This document shows, in pieces, positions 34,020 through 41,827 of a stretch of DNA of 50,490 nucleotides. The notes below the pieces were generated by a model. The model was not told where the DNA came from, did no database searches, and was given only the letters and a program-made list of their open reading frames with translations. The translations under genes and the position numbers were made by a program. Source of the stretch: Solihabitans fulvus (GTDB lineage Bacteria; Actinomycetota; Actinomycetes; Mycobacteriales; Pseudonocardiaceae); contig NZ_VUOB01000070.1 in NCBI RefSeq assembly GCF_008386585.1, positions 1 to 50,490 of the forward strand. Reading direction: 5' to 3'. The first letter of the stretch is position 1; the number at the start of each line of letters is the position of its first letter.

Positions 34020-34511
34020 ATGACGCTGCGTCGGGTCGGGGACAACGAGTACGTCGAGGAACACGGCGGGGACTACGAGGACTTCGAGCCGGGCATGGTG
34101 ATCCGGCACTGGCCCGGCCGGACCATCTCCGAGGCCGACAACACCTGGCTGACGCTGCTGACCATGAACCAGCACCCGCTGCACTTCGACCGGCACTACG
34201 GGGAGAACGCCGAGTACGGCCAGATCCTCGTCAACAGCGGGATCACCCTGTGCCTGGTCGGCGGCATGACCGTGCAGGCGCTGTCCGCGCGGGCGGTAGC
34301 CAACCTCGGCTGGGACAGGGTCCGCCTCAAGGATCCGGTGTTCGTCGGCGACACCCTCTACGCGACGAGCCGGATCCTCGCCAAGCGGCTGTCCAAGTCC
34401 CGGCCGGGTCAGGGGATCATCACCGTGGAGACCACCGGAACGAAGTCGACCGGCGAGACCGTCATCGTGTTCGAACGGTCCTTCATGGTGCGCTGTCGCG
34501 AGGCCGACTGA
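34020..34511 (+). CDS. MaoC family acyl-CoA hydratase
   Basis: Hot-dog fold protein of 163 residues. The hydratase dyad region ISEADNTWLTLLTMNQHPLHFD supplies the likely catalytic Asp and His, followed by NSGITLCLVGGM. MaoC-type enzymes hydrate enoyl-CoA thioesters, and related single-domain forms act on mesaconyl-CoA. GGGGGAA lies upstream of ATG 34020. A short 11-codon open frame starting at 33988 ends in an ATGA overlap with this start and might act as a leader. The gene converges on the OCD-family gene with one base between the stops. With the CitE-like lyase it could form a malyl-CoA/mesaconyl-CoA-type couple. Confidence 0.85.
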   Translation: MTLRRVGDNEYVEEHGGDYEDFEPGMVIRHWPGRTISEADNTWLTLLTMNQHPLHFDRHYGENAEYGQILVNSGITLCLVGGMTVQALSARAVANLGWDRVRLKDPVFVGDTLYATSRILAKRLSKSRPGQGIITVETTGTKSTGETVIVFERSFMVRCREAD

Positions 34512-34512
34512 G

Positions 34513-35469
34513 TCACTCGCCACCCGCCGCTTCGTACAGCGCCGCGGCGGCGGCGGTGTCCTCGATGGCCATCCCGACGCTGCGGAACACCGTGGTCCGG
34601 CCGTCCGCCGTGGTCTCCCCGTTCACCAGCGCGCCCAACTCGTGCAGGTCGTCCGCGCCGAGCAGGCCGTCCGCCAGCGCGGCCCGCACTTCGCCGGCGT
34701 CCTCGACCGCGGCGGCCCGCTCCTCGACGAGGACGAACGCGGCCGCCAGCAGCGCGGGGTCGATCTCGATCGCGTTCTCGTGGGTCCCGCCGACCACGTT
34801 GACGTGCGCGCCCGGCGTCACCCAGTCGGCCGCCACCAGCGGGGTCCGGTCGCTGGTCGAGGTCGCCGTGCAGACGACCTGGGCGTCGACGACGGCCGCC
34901 TTGGCCGTGTCGCACACCGCGACTCTGACCTGACCCGACGTGTCGCGGACCCAGTCCGCGAACCGCTCGGCGCCGGCCCGGCCCCGGGAGAACACCCGAA
35001 CCGAGCGGATCGGGCGGACGGCGGACACCGCCCGCACCAGGGCGCGCGCCTGCACACCGGCGCCGATCACGGCCAGATCCTCGGCGTCCGCTGGCGCGCA
35101 CAGCCGGGTCGCCAGGCCGGCCACCGCGCCGGTGCGGACGGCGGTCAGCTCGCCGCCGTCCAACAGCGCCGTGACCCGCCCGGTCGCCAGGTCGGTCAGC
35201 ACCACGACGCCGTGGATCAGCGGCAGCCCCCGGTCCGGGTTGTCCGGGGTCAGCGTGCTGATCTTGACGCTGCCCACCCCGCGCCGCTCCCAGATCGCCG
35301 GGCCGACCACCAGTTGCCTGCCCTCGCCGTGCTCGACGACCGTCCGCGACGGCGACCGCGTCCGGCCGGCCGACAGGTCTCCGAACGCCTCGGCCAGCGC
35401 GTCGATCACCCGCACCAGCCGGTCCGCGCCCGCCATGTCCGCTGGCCCGATCATCAGCGGCCCGGTCAT
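34513..35469 (-). CDS. Ornithine cyclodeaminase/mu-crystallin family dehydrogenase
   Basis: Protein of 318 residues with the family's two regions: VKISTLTPDNPDRGLPLIHGVVVL and LTAVRTGAVAGLATR in the substrate domain, and a Rossmann motif VIGAGVQARALV (about 128-139). Where true ornithine cyclodeaminases have a catalytic Asp (VGGD), this protein reads VGGT in GAHVNVVGGTHENAIEID, so it is probably not a cyclodeaminase. It is more likely an imine- or ketimine-reducing, or amino-acid-oxidising, NAD(P) enzyme. Its ATG at 35469 overlaps the aldolase stop by 4 bp, and it is the last gene of the leftward operon. Confidence 0.85.
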   Translation of the reverse strand: MTGPLMIGPADMAGADRLVRVIDALAEAFGDLSAGRTRSPSRTVVEHGEGRQLVVGPAIWERRGVGSVKISTLTPDNPDRGLPLIHGVVVLTDLATGRVTALLDGGELTAVRTGAVAGLATRLCAPADAEDLAVIGAGVQARALVRAVSAVRPIRSVRVFSRGRAGAERFADWVRDTSGQVRVAVCDTAKAAVVDAQVVCTATSTSDRTPLVAADWVTPGAHVNVVGGTHENAIEIDPALLAAAFVLVEERAAAVEDAGEVRAALADGLLGADDLHELGALVNGETTADGRTTVFRSVGMAIEDTAAAAALYEAAGGE

Positions 35470-36476
35470 GCGATGGCCTTCGCGGTGCTCAGCTCGGCGA
35501 CGACGTCGACGATCAGGTCCTCCTGGCCGGCGATGGCCTGTCGCCTGCCGAGCTCGAAGAACACGTCGCGCGGGTCGACCCCCGCTCGCCTTGACTCCGC
35601 GAGCACCTGCGGTTTGAACCCGGAGAACACCCCGGCGAGTCCGCTGACGATGCTCAGCGAGCCGGTGACCGGCGGCGCCGGCATCAGCTCCCGCTCGGCG
35701 AACTCGGCGGCGTCGAGCAGCCCGTACAGCTCGATGCCGGTTTCGAAGCCGCTGCGTTCCAGCACCGGCACCAGCACCTCCAACTGGGTGTTGCCGGCGC
35801 CCGCGCCGAAACCGCGCGCGCAGCCGTCGAGGATGCCGGCCCCGGCCCTCGCGGCGGCCACCGAGTTCGCCACCGCCATGCCGAGGTTGTTGTGCCCGTG
35901 GAAGATCACCGGCACGTCGACCGCCCCGGCGATCGCGCCGATCCGCTCGGTAACGTCCTCGGGCAGGAAGTGGCCAGCGGAGTCCATGATGCCCACCGCC
36001 CGCGCGCCGTACCCGACGACGAGCGCGGCCTGCTCGGCCAGCTCGTGCGGGGAGGCCATGTGACTCATCATCAGCACGCAGTGCGCGTCCGCGCCGGCCT
36101 CCCGCAGGAACCCGAGATGCCGCTCGGCCAGCGAGGTCTCGGTGCAGTGCACGCCGATGCGGATCACGTCAGCACCGTGCGCGATCGCCTTCCGCAGGTC
36201 GTCCGAGGTGCCCCAGCCGGGCAGCATGAACACGCCCATCCTGCTGTGCCGCAAGGCTTCCCGCACGGTCGACAGCATCAGGTCGTCGCTGACGGCGGCG
36301 CGGCCGACCTGGAGGGAGGAGGCGCCGAGCCCGTTGCCGTGGCCCACCTCCACCACCGGGATCCCGGCCGCGTCGGCAGCCTCCGCGTACCCGCGCAACG
36401 CCGCGACACCGAGCTGGTGCCGCACCGCGTGCTGACCGTCCCGCAGCGTGGGGTCGTGAATCTCAACGGCGCTCAT
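35466..36476 (-). CDS. 4-hydroxy-2-oxovalerate aldolase family protein (DmpG-like)
   Basis: Aldolase of 336 residues that cleaves, or in reverse forms, a 4-hydroxy-2-oxo acid from pyruvate and an aldehyde. DPTLRDGQHAVRHQ carries the catalytic Arg, Asp and His; VEVGHGNGLG and the metal-binding HGHNNLGMAVANS are present; the C-terminal communication domain follows. DmpG-type enzymes pair with an acylating aldehyde dehydrogenase and pass the aldehyde through an internal tunnel, and that partner is encoded just upstream. The start ATGA overlaps the stop of the small MIRU-like ORF. The same enzyme pair is used in aromatic and steroid catabolism, so a catabolic role is an alternative. Confidence 0.92.
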   Translation of the reverse strand: MSAVEIHDPTLRDGQHAVRHQLGVAALRGYAEAADAAGIPVVEVGHGNGLGASSLQVGRAAVSDDLMLSTVREALRHSRMGVFMLPGWGTSDDLRKAIAHGADVIRIGVHCTETSLAERHLGFLREAGADAHCVLMMSHMASPHELAEQAALVVGYGARAVGIMDSAGHFLPEDVTERIGAIAGAVDVPVIFHGHNNLGMAVANSVAAARAGAGILDGCARGFGAGAGNTQLEVLVPVLERSGFETGIELYGLLDAAEFAERELMPAPPVTGSLSIVSGLAGVFSGFKPQVLAESRRAGVDPRDVFFELGRRQAIAGQEDLIVDVVAELSTAKAIA

Positions 36477-36556
36477 CGACGTCCTCGCTTCGCTCCGGGC
36501 GCCGACGAGGCTCCGAGCACGCTGTCTTGGATTGGTCGCTCGCTCCGCTCGCTCAT
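36473..36556 (-). CDS. Small ORF (27 aa) coupled by ATGA at both ends
   Basis: The frame runs from the ATG overlapping the acetaldehyde dehydrogenase stop (ATGA at 36553-36556) to a TGA overlapping the aldolase start (ATGA at 36473-36476). It encodes 27 residues beginning MSERSERPIQDSV and ending GAKRGRR. It is basic and low in complexity. Its main value may be to carry ribosomes from one enzyme gene to the next. Confidence 0.5.
   Translation of the reverse strand: MSERSERPIQDSVLGASSAPGAKRGRR
36473..36556 (-). repeat. MIRU-like interspersed unit
   Basis: The 84-bp segment resembles mycobacterial interspersed repetitive units: GAGCGAGCGGAGCGAGCG at its start, a short open frame, and overlaps with both neighbouring genes through ATGA. 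In mycobacteria such units sit inside operons, as in senX3-regX3, without breaking translational coupling. No second copy was seen in this window. Confidence 0.5.
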
Positions 36557-37476
36557 CGAACGGCCCCCGTCCTGGCGGCGGCCGAACCGAGCCGGGCCGC
36601 GTGCTGCTCGGCGACCAGGATGGCGGCCGAGTTGATGATGTCCAGGTTGCCCGCGTACCTGGGCAGCACGTCGCTGTCCGCCGCGACCTCGAGGGACACC
36701 ACGACCTGGTCGCCGGTCACCGTGCACGCGATGACCTCGTACCCCCGCGCGAACGCGCGCACCCGCCGGGCCGCGTCGGCGACCACCGCGCGCACCGCGT
36801 CGGTGGTGGCGTCGGGGATGATCGCGTGGATGGCCGTGCGGAACGTCGCGGGCGGCACGGCCGGGCTGATGTTGAGGATTGCCTTGGTGTCGCGCACCCC
36901 GGAGAACTCGGCGATGGCGTGCTGGGTGGTCGCCACGTACTCGTCGAGGTTGAGCCTGGTCGCCCGGCCGGCGATGCTGCTGGCCACGGTCGAGACGACC
37001 TCGATGTACTGCACGGCGAACCGGTTGGCCAGCGCGTGCGTGACCGGGATCGACGCCTGCCCGCCGCAGCTGATCAGGCTGACGTTGCGCTCGGTCGGCG
37101 CGTGCGTCCCGGTCACGGTCGGCACCACGAACTGCCCGACCCGGCTGGGCGTCAGGTCGATCAGCAGCGTGCCGGGGAGCGGCCGCAGCAGCCGCCAGTG
37201 CTCGGCGTGCGACATCGCGTTGGTGGCGTCGAACACCACGTCGAACGGGCGCGGGGCCGCGAGGATCGCGTCGATCCCGCCCGAGGTGGTCGGGTAGCCG
37301 AGCCGGGCGGCGTGCCGCAGACCCTCGGACTCACGATTGCGGCCCGCCACCAGCGCGCACTCCAGCACGGGGGACCGGTGCACCTTGCTGACCAGGTCCT
37401 GGCCGATGGCCCCGGTGCCGATCACGGCGACGGTGACGGGCTCGACGGTGGTGGTGGTGTCCTCAGTGACGGTCAT
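36553..37476 (-). CDS. Acetaldehyde dehydrogenase (acylating), DmpF-like
   Basis: Enzyme of 307 residues that converts an aldehyde plus CoA and NAD to the acyl-CoA. The Rossmann motif is VIGTGAIGQDL (about 18-28) and the catalytic Cys is in SLISCGGQASIPV (near 134). It is the partner of the DmpG-like aldolase: together they turn a 4-hydroxy-2-oxo acid into pyruvate plus acyl-CoA, or the reverse. It overlaps the CitE-like gene by 14 bp on its 5' side and the MIRU-like unit by 4 bp on its 3' side. In this cluster it could supply the acyl-CoA used by the oxoamine synthase. Confidence 0.92.
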   Translation of the reverse strand: MTVTEDTTTTVEPVTVAVIGTGAIGQDLVSKVHRSPVLECALVAGRNRESEGLRHAARLGYPTTSGGIDAILAAPRPFDVVFDATNAMSHAEHWRLLRPLPGTLLIDLTPSRVGQFVVPTVTGTHAPTERNVSLISCGGQASIPVTHALANRFAVQYIEVVSTVASSIAGRATRLNLDEYVATTQHAIAEFSGVRDTKAILNISPAVPPATFRTAIHAIIPDATTDAVRAVVADAARRVRAFARGYEVIACTVTGDQVVVSLEVAADSDVLPRYAGNLDIINSAAILVAEQHAARLGSAAARTGAVR

Positions 37477-38359
37477 GGTGCGTTGCCCCCTCGCCGTTGC
37501 TGTCGCCCCGGCCGAACCGTTCGGCCCAGGCGTCCCCGAGCGCCACCGTCGCGCGCGCCATCCGCGCGAACGGCGGGCCGACCATGTTCCCGTCCAGGAC
37601 GGCGATGCCGCCGTTGGCCGCCAGCACGGCCTCGGCGACCCGCCTGGCCAGCCGCAGGCCGTCCTGGTCGGGCCGCAGCGCTTGGTTGATCGCGTCCAGC
37701 TCGCTCGGGTGCACGGTCGCCTTGCCGTGGAAGCCGAGTTCGCGGATCCGGTCGATTTCCTCCGCCAGCACGCCAGGTTCGGCGAGCCGGTAGTTGGCGG
37801 TGTCGACGCACGCGGCGCCGTGCCGCGCGCAGGCCAACGCCATCGCCTGCCTGGCCGCGAGCATCCCGGCCCAGGTGATCTCGACGCCGAGGGTGGCGGC
37901 CAGGTCCGCCGAGCCGAGGATCAGCCCGTCGGCCGCCGCCGCGATCGCGTCGACGTCGACGACGGCCGCCGGGGTCTCCATGGTCACGTAGATCTCCGGA
38001 TGCGCGCCGGCCGAGGCGAGCGTGTCGCGCATCAGCGTCACCTCGACCGAGGACTCCACCATCGTCATCACGATGAAGCCGGGCCGGACCGGGGACTCGG
38101 CGAGCAGCACCAGGTCGTGCGCGGCCTCGATGGTGCCGAGCTGGTTGACCCGCACGGCGACGTTCGCCGGGTTCGGCGCCTTCTCCAGGGCCGCCCGGCA
38201 GACCAGCCGCGCCGAGGGCTTCTCCGGCGGCGGGACGGCGTCCTCAAGGTCGATCAGGTGCACGTCCGCGTCGTAGGACCAGGCCTTCACGACCCGGTCG
38301 AGCGACAGCGCCGGCGTGTACAGGATGCTGCGGGGGATCGCCCTGGTCGCGCCCGTCAT
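37463..38359 (-). CDS. CitE-like lyase (HpcH/HpaI aldolase family)
   Basis: TIM-barrel aldolase of 298 residues. DLEDAVPP carries the metal-binding acidic residues, then VMTMVESS, METPAAVVDVDAI, ILGSADLAATLG and GFHGKATVHPSEL follow, as in citrate lyase beta subunits and malyl- or citramalyl-CoA lyases. It would cleave or form a beta-hydroxyacyl-CoA from an acyl-CoA and a 2-oxo acid such as glyoxylate or pyruvate. The ATG at 38359 overlaps the oxoamine synthase stop by 4 bp; an apparent longer frame upstream belongs to that gene's shadow. Confidence 0.87.
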   Translation of the reverse strand: MTGATRAIPRSILYTPALSLDRVVKAWSYDADVHLIDLEDAVPPPEKPSARLVCRAALEKAPNPANVAVRVNQLGTIEAAHDLVLLAESPVRPGFIVMTMVESSVEVTLMRDTLASAGAHPEIYVTMETPAAVVDVDAIAAAADGLILGSADLAATLGVEITWAGMLAARQAMALACARHGAACVDTANYRLAEPGVLAEEIDRIRELGFHGKATVHPSELDAINQALRPDQDGLRLARRVAEAVLAANGGIAVLDGNMVGPPFARMARATVALGDAWAERFGRGDSNGEGATHHDRH

Positions 38360-39645
38360 CGGGCCGCCTCCTCCGGCATAGCCGTCTCTTCCAGCAGAGG
38401 AGCCTCCTCCGGTAAGGGAGCCGCCTGCTGGGCGCCGACCTCGATGAGCACCGCGCACAGCCGCCGGATCTGCTCGTCGGTGTGGCCGGCGCGGAGCATC
38501 ACCCGCAGGCCTGCCGTGCCCCTGGCGACGATCGGGAAGAACACGGGGGAGACGTAGAACCCCGCCTCGTACACCCGCCGCCCCGACTCGATCACCGTCT
38601 CGTCGGTCATCGGCACGACCCTGATCGGGTAGGTCGTCCCGGTCTGCTCGGTCTTGATGTGCGTGTCGAACAGCTCGATGTTGTCCCGCATCCGCTGTTG
38701 CAGCGCGGGCAGCTCCTCGGTGCGGTGGATCTCCGCCGAGGCGAGGGAGGCGCCGACCGCGGCCGTGTTCATCGGCTGCGAGTAGCACAGCGCGCCGGCG
38801 AACCGCTCGATCACCCGCAGCGTCGTCTTCTGGTAGCCGTCGAGCAGGATCGCCGCGCCGCTGGTGCCGAACGCCTTGTTCAGCGTCGCCACGGTGATCG
38901 TCCGCTCGTCGAGCACCGGGCCGTGCGAGCGGACGTAGCCGATGCCGCGCTCGCCGTACGCCGAGATCGAGTGCGAGTCGTCGTAGTACACCAGCATGCC
39001 GTACTTCTCTTGCAGCGCACCGAGTTCTTGCACCGGCGCGTACCCGCCGAGGCTGTCCGAGCCGTCCACGACGTAGCAGACCCTTTGGTACTGCTTGCAC
39101 ATGTCCTCGAGGAACCCGAGGTCGTGGTGGCCGCAGGTGACGACCTCCGTCTCGTCGGCGCAGGTCGGTTTCGCGCCGGCCAGCGACACGTGGCAGTTCT
39201 TGTCGAACACCATCAACGGGCGGATGCCGTTGCCGAGATGGCCAGAGGCGATCAGCGGCAGCAGCCCGGCGCTGGCCACGCCGGCCGAGATCGCGCTCAC
39301 CACGGTCGCGCCGAACAGCTCGCCGAGCGAGGCCTCCAGCTCCAGCAGCGCCGGGATCTGCACGCGGCTGCGCGGGATGCAGTGGTCCAGCACGCCGAAC
39401 CGGCGCAGCGCGGCGATCGCGCCGTCGATGACCTTCGGGTGCGAGTCGAGGTCGAGGTAGGAGCAGCAGGTGAAGTTGACGAACTCGTGCCCGACCCCGG
39501 TGCGCAGCACGCCGTCCTGGAGCTCGGCGACGATCCCGGCGAGCCCGTTGCGCTCGGACATGTCCCAGAACGCGTTCCCGACGCCGACGGCCTTGTCGTT
39601 GTTGCGGTACAGGTGCGGTGGCGTGATGGCCTTACGATCGCTCAC
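38356..39645 (-). CDS. Alpha-oxoamine synthase-like PLP enzyme (AONS/KBL family)
   Basis: Fold-type I PLP enzyme of 429 residues related to 8-amino-7-oxononanoate synthase and 2-amino-3-ketobutyrate CoA ligase. The Schiff-base Lys is in ATLNKAFGTSGA (near residue 254). YYDDSHSISAYGERGIGY corresponds to the PLP-binding Asp and His region, and FVNFTCCSYLDLDSHPKV to the N-terminal substrate region. Such enzymes decarboxylatively condense an amino acid with an acyl-CoA to an alpha-amino ketone. The C-terminal tail is a short Pro/Glu/Ala-rich extension (PLPEEAPLLEETAMPEE). GTG 39645 overlaps the JmjC stop by 4 bp. The amino acid and acyl-CoA are unknown. Confidence 0.9.
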   Translation of the reverse strand: MSDRKAITPPHLYRNNDKAVGVGNAFWDMSERNGLAGIVAELQDGVLRTGVGHEFVNFTCCSYLDLDSHPKVIDGAIAALRRFGVLDHCIPRSRVQIPALLELEASLGELFGATVVSAISAGVASAGLLPLIASGHLGNGIRPLMVFDKNCHVSLAGAKPTCADETEVVTCGHHDLGFLEDMCKQYQRVCYVVDGSDSLGGYAPVQELGALQEKYGMLVYYDDSHSISAYGERGIGYVRSHGPVLDERTITVATLNKAFGTSGAAILLDGYQKTTLRVIERFAGALCYSQPMNTAAVGASLASAEIHRTEELPALQQRMRDNIELFDTHIKTEQTGTTYPIRVVPMTDETVIESGRRVYEAGFYVSPVFFPIVARGTAGLRVMLRAGHTDEQIRRLCAVLIEVGAQQAAPLPEEAPLLEETAMPEEAAR

Positions 39646-40511
39646 TGGCTCGCCGCCTCGGCGGGCTGGTAGTTGTAGACGCCCTTGAGCTTGCGGTAGG
39701 CGGCGGTGTAGAGCGCCACGCCAAGCACGTAGGGCCTGCGGAGGATCTTCAGGTCCCGCAGCCAGAAGTTCATGTTGATGTTCATCTCCTCAAGCGACTC
39801 GGCCTGGTGCCACCAGCCCAGCGGCAGGTACAGCATCTGGCCGGGTTCGAGGATCAGCTCCCGCCGCTGCGCCAGCTTCGTGACGAGCTTCGGGAAGCGC
39901 GCCGGGTTCACGTCGTCGAAGTCGAAGGCCTGCGACTTGTCGCCGAACCCGTGCATCACCGATCTCGGGTAGTACTCCCAGGATCCCGGCGGCGACAGGA
40001 CGAATCGCTTGCGGCCGACCAGCGCGATGTTGAAGTTCTCCAGCTCGTCGAAGTGGCTCTGGGTGAACACGCCCCGGTGGCTGATCCACAGGTTCGCCGC
40101 GTTCAGCGAGCGCCGGTAGTCGAACAGCTCCTCGGCGTCGAAGCCGAGCACCGCGTTGACGTCGGCCGGGCTGTCGCGGATGTTCGACACGATGCGGTTC
40201 CAGGTGCCCGGATCGGTCTGGTAGCGGCTGTCCTCGAAGAACTCCGCGAGGCGGATGTCCTTGGTGGTCCACCGTTCCGAGTTCTGCTTGTTGCTCGGCT
40301 CGGTGAACAGGGTGACCATCATGTTCCCGAGGCGTTGCGCCAGGCCGTCCGTGCCGAGGCCCTGGATGTCCTTGGGCAGGGTGATCACCACCGGGACATC
40401 GGCCCGGATGAGGGCCTGCCGCCCGAAGGCCAGGAACTCGTCGAACGAGAGACGGGGGACCGGTAGGCCCGCGAGACCGTCCCGCTCAGCGGCCGGATGT
40501 GCTGTGCTCAT
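39642..40511 (-). CDS. FIH-like JmjC/cupin_8 oxygenase
   Basis: Protein of 289 residues matching the JmjC (cupin_8) Fe(II)/2-oxoglutarate oxygenase fold, closest in layout to FIH asparaginyl hydroxylase. TQSHFDELENFNIALVGRKR contains the HxD metal ligands, then VLSPP, a Tyr/Pro segment, and LYLPLGWWHQAESL with the distal metal His, followed by NMNFWL. The likely reaction is hydroxylation of a small molecule or of a carrier-bound or protein side chain. In this operon a small-molecule substrate is more plausible. The ATG at 40511 overlaps the MFS stop (ATGA), and the stop overlaps the next start. Confidence 0.88.
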   Translation of the reverse strand: MSTAHPAAERDGLAGLPVPRLSFDEFLAFGRQALIRADVPVVITLPKDIQGLGTDGLAQRLGNMMVTLFTEPSNKQNSERWTTKDIRLAEFFEDSRYQTDPGTWNRIVSNIRDSPADVNAVLGFDAEELFDYRRSLNAANLWISHRGVFTQSHFDELENFNIALVGRKRFVLSPPGSWEYYPRSVMHGFGDKSQAFDFDDVNPARFPKLVTKLAQRRELILEPGQMLYLPLGWWHQAESLEEMNINMNFWLRDLKILRRPYVLGVALYTAAYRKLKGVYNYQPAEAASQ

Positions 40512-41827
40512 GCCTGCTGACCTCTCTGTTCTGATTGTTCTGGTGCCGCCGTGTGTTCTGGTGCCGCCGTTCCCGAAACGGGTCGGGCGGTTGGTGCCTG
40601 CCGCAGCGCCGACTGCCCCGCGACGCTCAGGGCGAGGGCGACGAGCCCGCCGCCGACCGCGACCGCCGCCGCCTCCGCGAAGCCGCCGAGGTCGGCCAGC
40701 CGCCCGCCGACGGCCGTGCCGAGCGCGATGCCCAGCGCCCCAGCGCTCGTGAGCCACGAGAACCCCTCCGAGAGGGAACCCTTGGGGGCCACCGACTCCA
40801 GCAGCGTGCTGCCCGCGATCAGCGAGGGGGCGATCGCGACGCCGGCGACCACGGCGAGCAGGGCCATCACGAGCGAGGACGTCGCGAAGGCCAGCGGGAC
40901 CGCGCCGAGCGCCAGCAGGCAGGTCGTGATCGAGAGCAGCCGTGCCTGGGACAGCCGCCAGTCCACCGCGCCGTAGACCGCGCCGGCGGCCAGGCTGCCC
41001 ACCGCCGTCAGCGACAGGAACACGCCGGCGAGCCCCGGCGCCGACTGCGCCCTGGCGAACGCGATCATCGTGACGTCGACCGCGCCGAGCAGGAACCCCA
41101 TCCCGGCGTAGGCGGCCATCAGCACCCGGACCCCGGGCACCGCGATCGCCCGCCGGGGGCCTCGGCCGGTGGCCGGTTCGGACATCGGCTCGGACCGGCG
41201 GTGCAGCGCGACGGCGATGGAGCCGGTCGTGGTCAGCACCGCGCACGCGACCAGGGCCGCGGCCGGGTGCACCGCCGCCGCCAGCAGGGTGACCAGCAGC
41301 GGCCCGAGCAGGAAGATCGTCTCGTCCAGCATGGACTCCAGCGCGTACGCGGTCCGCAGCAGGTCGTGCTCGACCATCGCCGCCCACCGCGCCCGCATGA
41401 ACGAGGAGAACGAGACCGAGGTGCATCCGGTGACCACCGCCGCGAGGATCAGCACCACGAGCGGGGCCCGCAGCAGGATCGACACCAGCAGCAGCGTCAT
41501 GCCGACCGCGTGCGCGAGGCAGGCGGTGAGTAGCACCCGCCGCTGGCTGAGCCGATCGGCCAACCGCCCGAGCACCGGGCTGGCCACCCCCTGCGAGACC
41601 AGCATCGCCGCGGCCACCGTGCCCGCGTTTCCCAGGGATCCGGTGACCGCCGAGACCAGCAGCAGACAGCTCAACGACCGCATGGCGATCGGGAACCGGC
41701 CGATCATCCCCGAGAACGCCAGCGCCGCGGCGCCGGGCGCCCGCAGCAATCGAAAATAAGATCCGAACCCCGAATTCAACCCCGACGTGCCCCCAGACAC
41801 AATGCTCCCGTCAGCGTAATGTGCCAT
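40508..41827 (-). CDS. MFS transporter (cluster exporter)
   Basis: Major facilitator protein of about 439 residues with about 12 hydrophobic helices. The motif GRLADRLSQRRVLL lies in the loop between helices 2 and 3, and GFLLGAVDVTMIAFA starts the second half. It is the first gene of the leftward operon, consistent with exporting the product or an intermediate. ATG 41827 is preferred; GTG or ATG codons up to 41872 could extend it. The C-terminus ends in a charged Pro/Glu/Gln-rich tail. The 234-bp gap upstream (41828-42061) holds the presumed operon promoter but no clear -35/-10 pair. Confidence 0.87.
   Translation of the reverse strand: MAHYADGSIVSGGTSGLNSGFGSYFRLLRAPGAAALAFSGMIGRFPIAMRSLSCLLLVSAVTGSLGNAGTVAAAMLVSQGVASPVLGRLADRLSQRRVLLTACLAHAVGMTLLLVSILLRAPLVVLILAAVVTGCTSVSFSSFMRARWAAMVEHDLLRTAYALESMLDETIFLLGPLLVTLLAAAVHPAAALVACAVLTTTGSIAVALHRRSEPMSEPATGRGPRRAIAVPGVRVLMAAYAGMGFLLGAVDVTMIAFARAQSAPGLAGVFLSLTAVGSLAAGAVYGAVDWRLSQARLLSITTCLLALGAVPLAFATSSLVMALLAVVAGVAIAPSLIAGSTLLESVAPKGSLSEGFSWLTSAGALGIALGTAVGGRLADLGGFAEAAAVAVGGGLVALALSVAGQSALRQAPTARPVSGTAAPEHTAAPEQSEQRGQQA

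Larger units (their letters stand above)
32533..41827. other. Candidate PKS/NRPS-free biosynthetic gene cluster
   Basis: Nine enzyme or transport genes lie together: ATP-grasp-like ligase, MaoC hydratase, OCD-family dehydrogenase, DmpG-like aldolase, DmpF-like acylating dehydrogenase, CitE-like lyase, alpha-oxoamine-synthase-like enzyme, JmjC oxygenase and MFS exporter. Seven are read leftward with 4-bp or longer overlaps, broken only by an 84-bp MIRU-like unit. The mix of CoA/aldehyde chemistry, a PLP carbon-carbon bond former, a ligase, an oxygenase and an exporter fits a secreted small molecule; the product is unknown. Confidence 0.6.

Noticed and set aside
32533..41827. PKS or NRPS modules in the cluster
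   Set aside because: No ketosynthase, acyl carrier, adenylation or condensation domain is visible in any frame.
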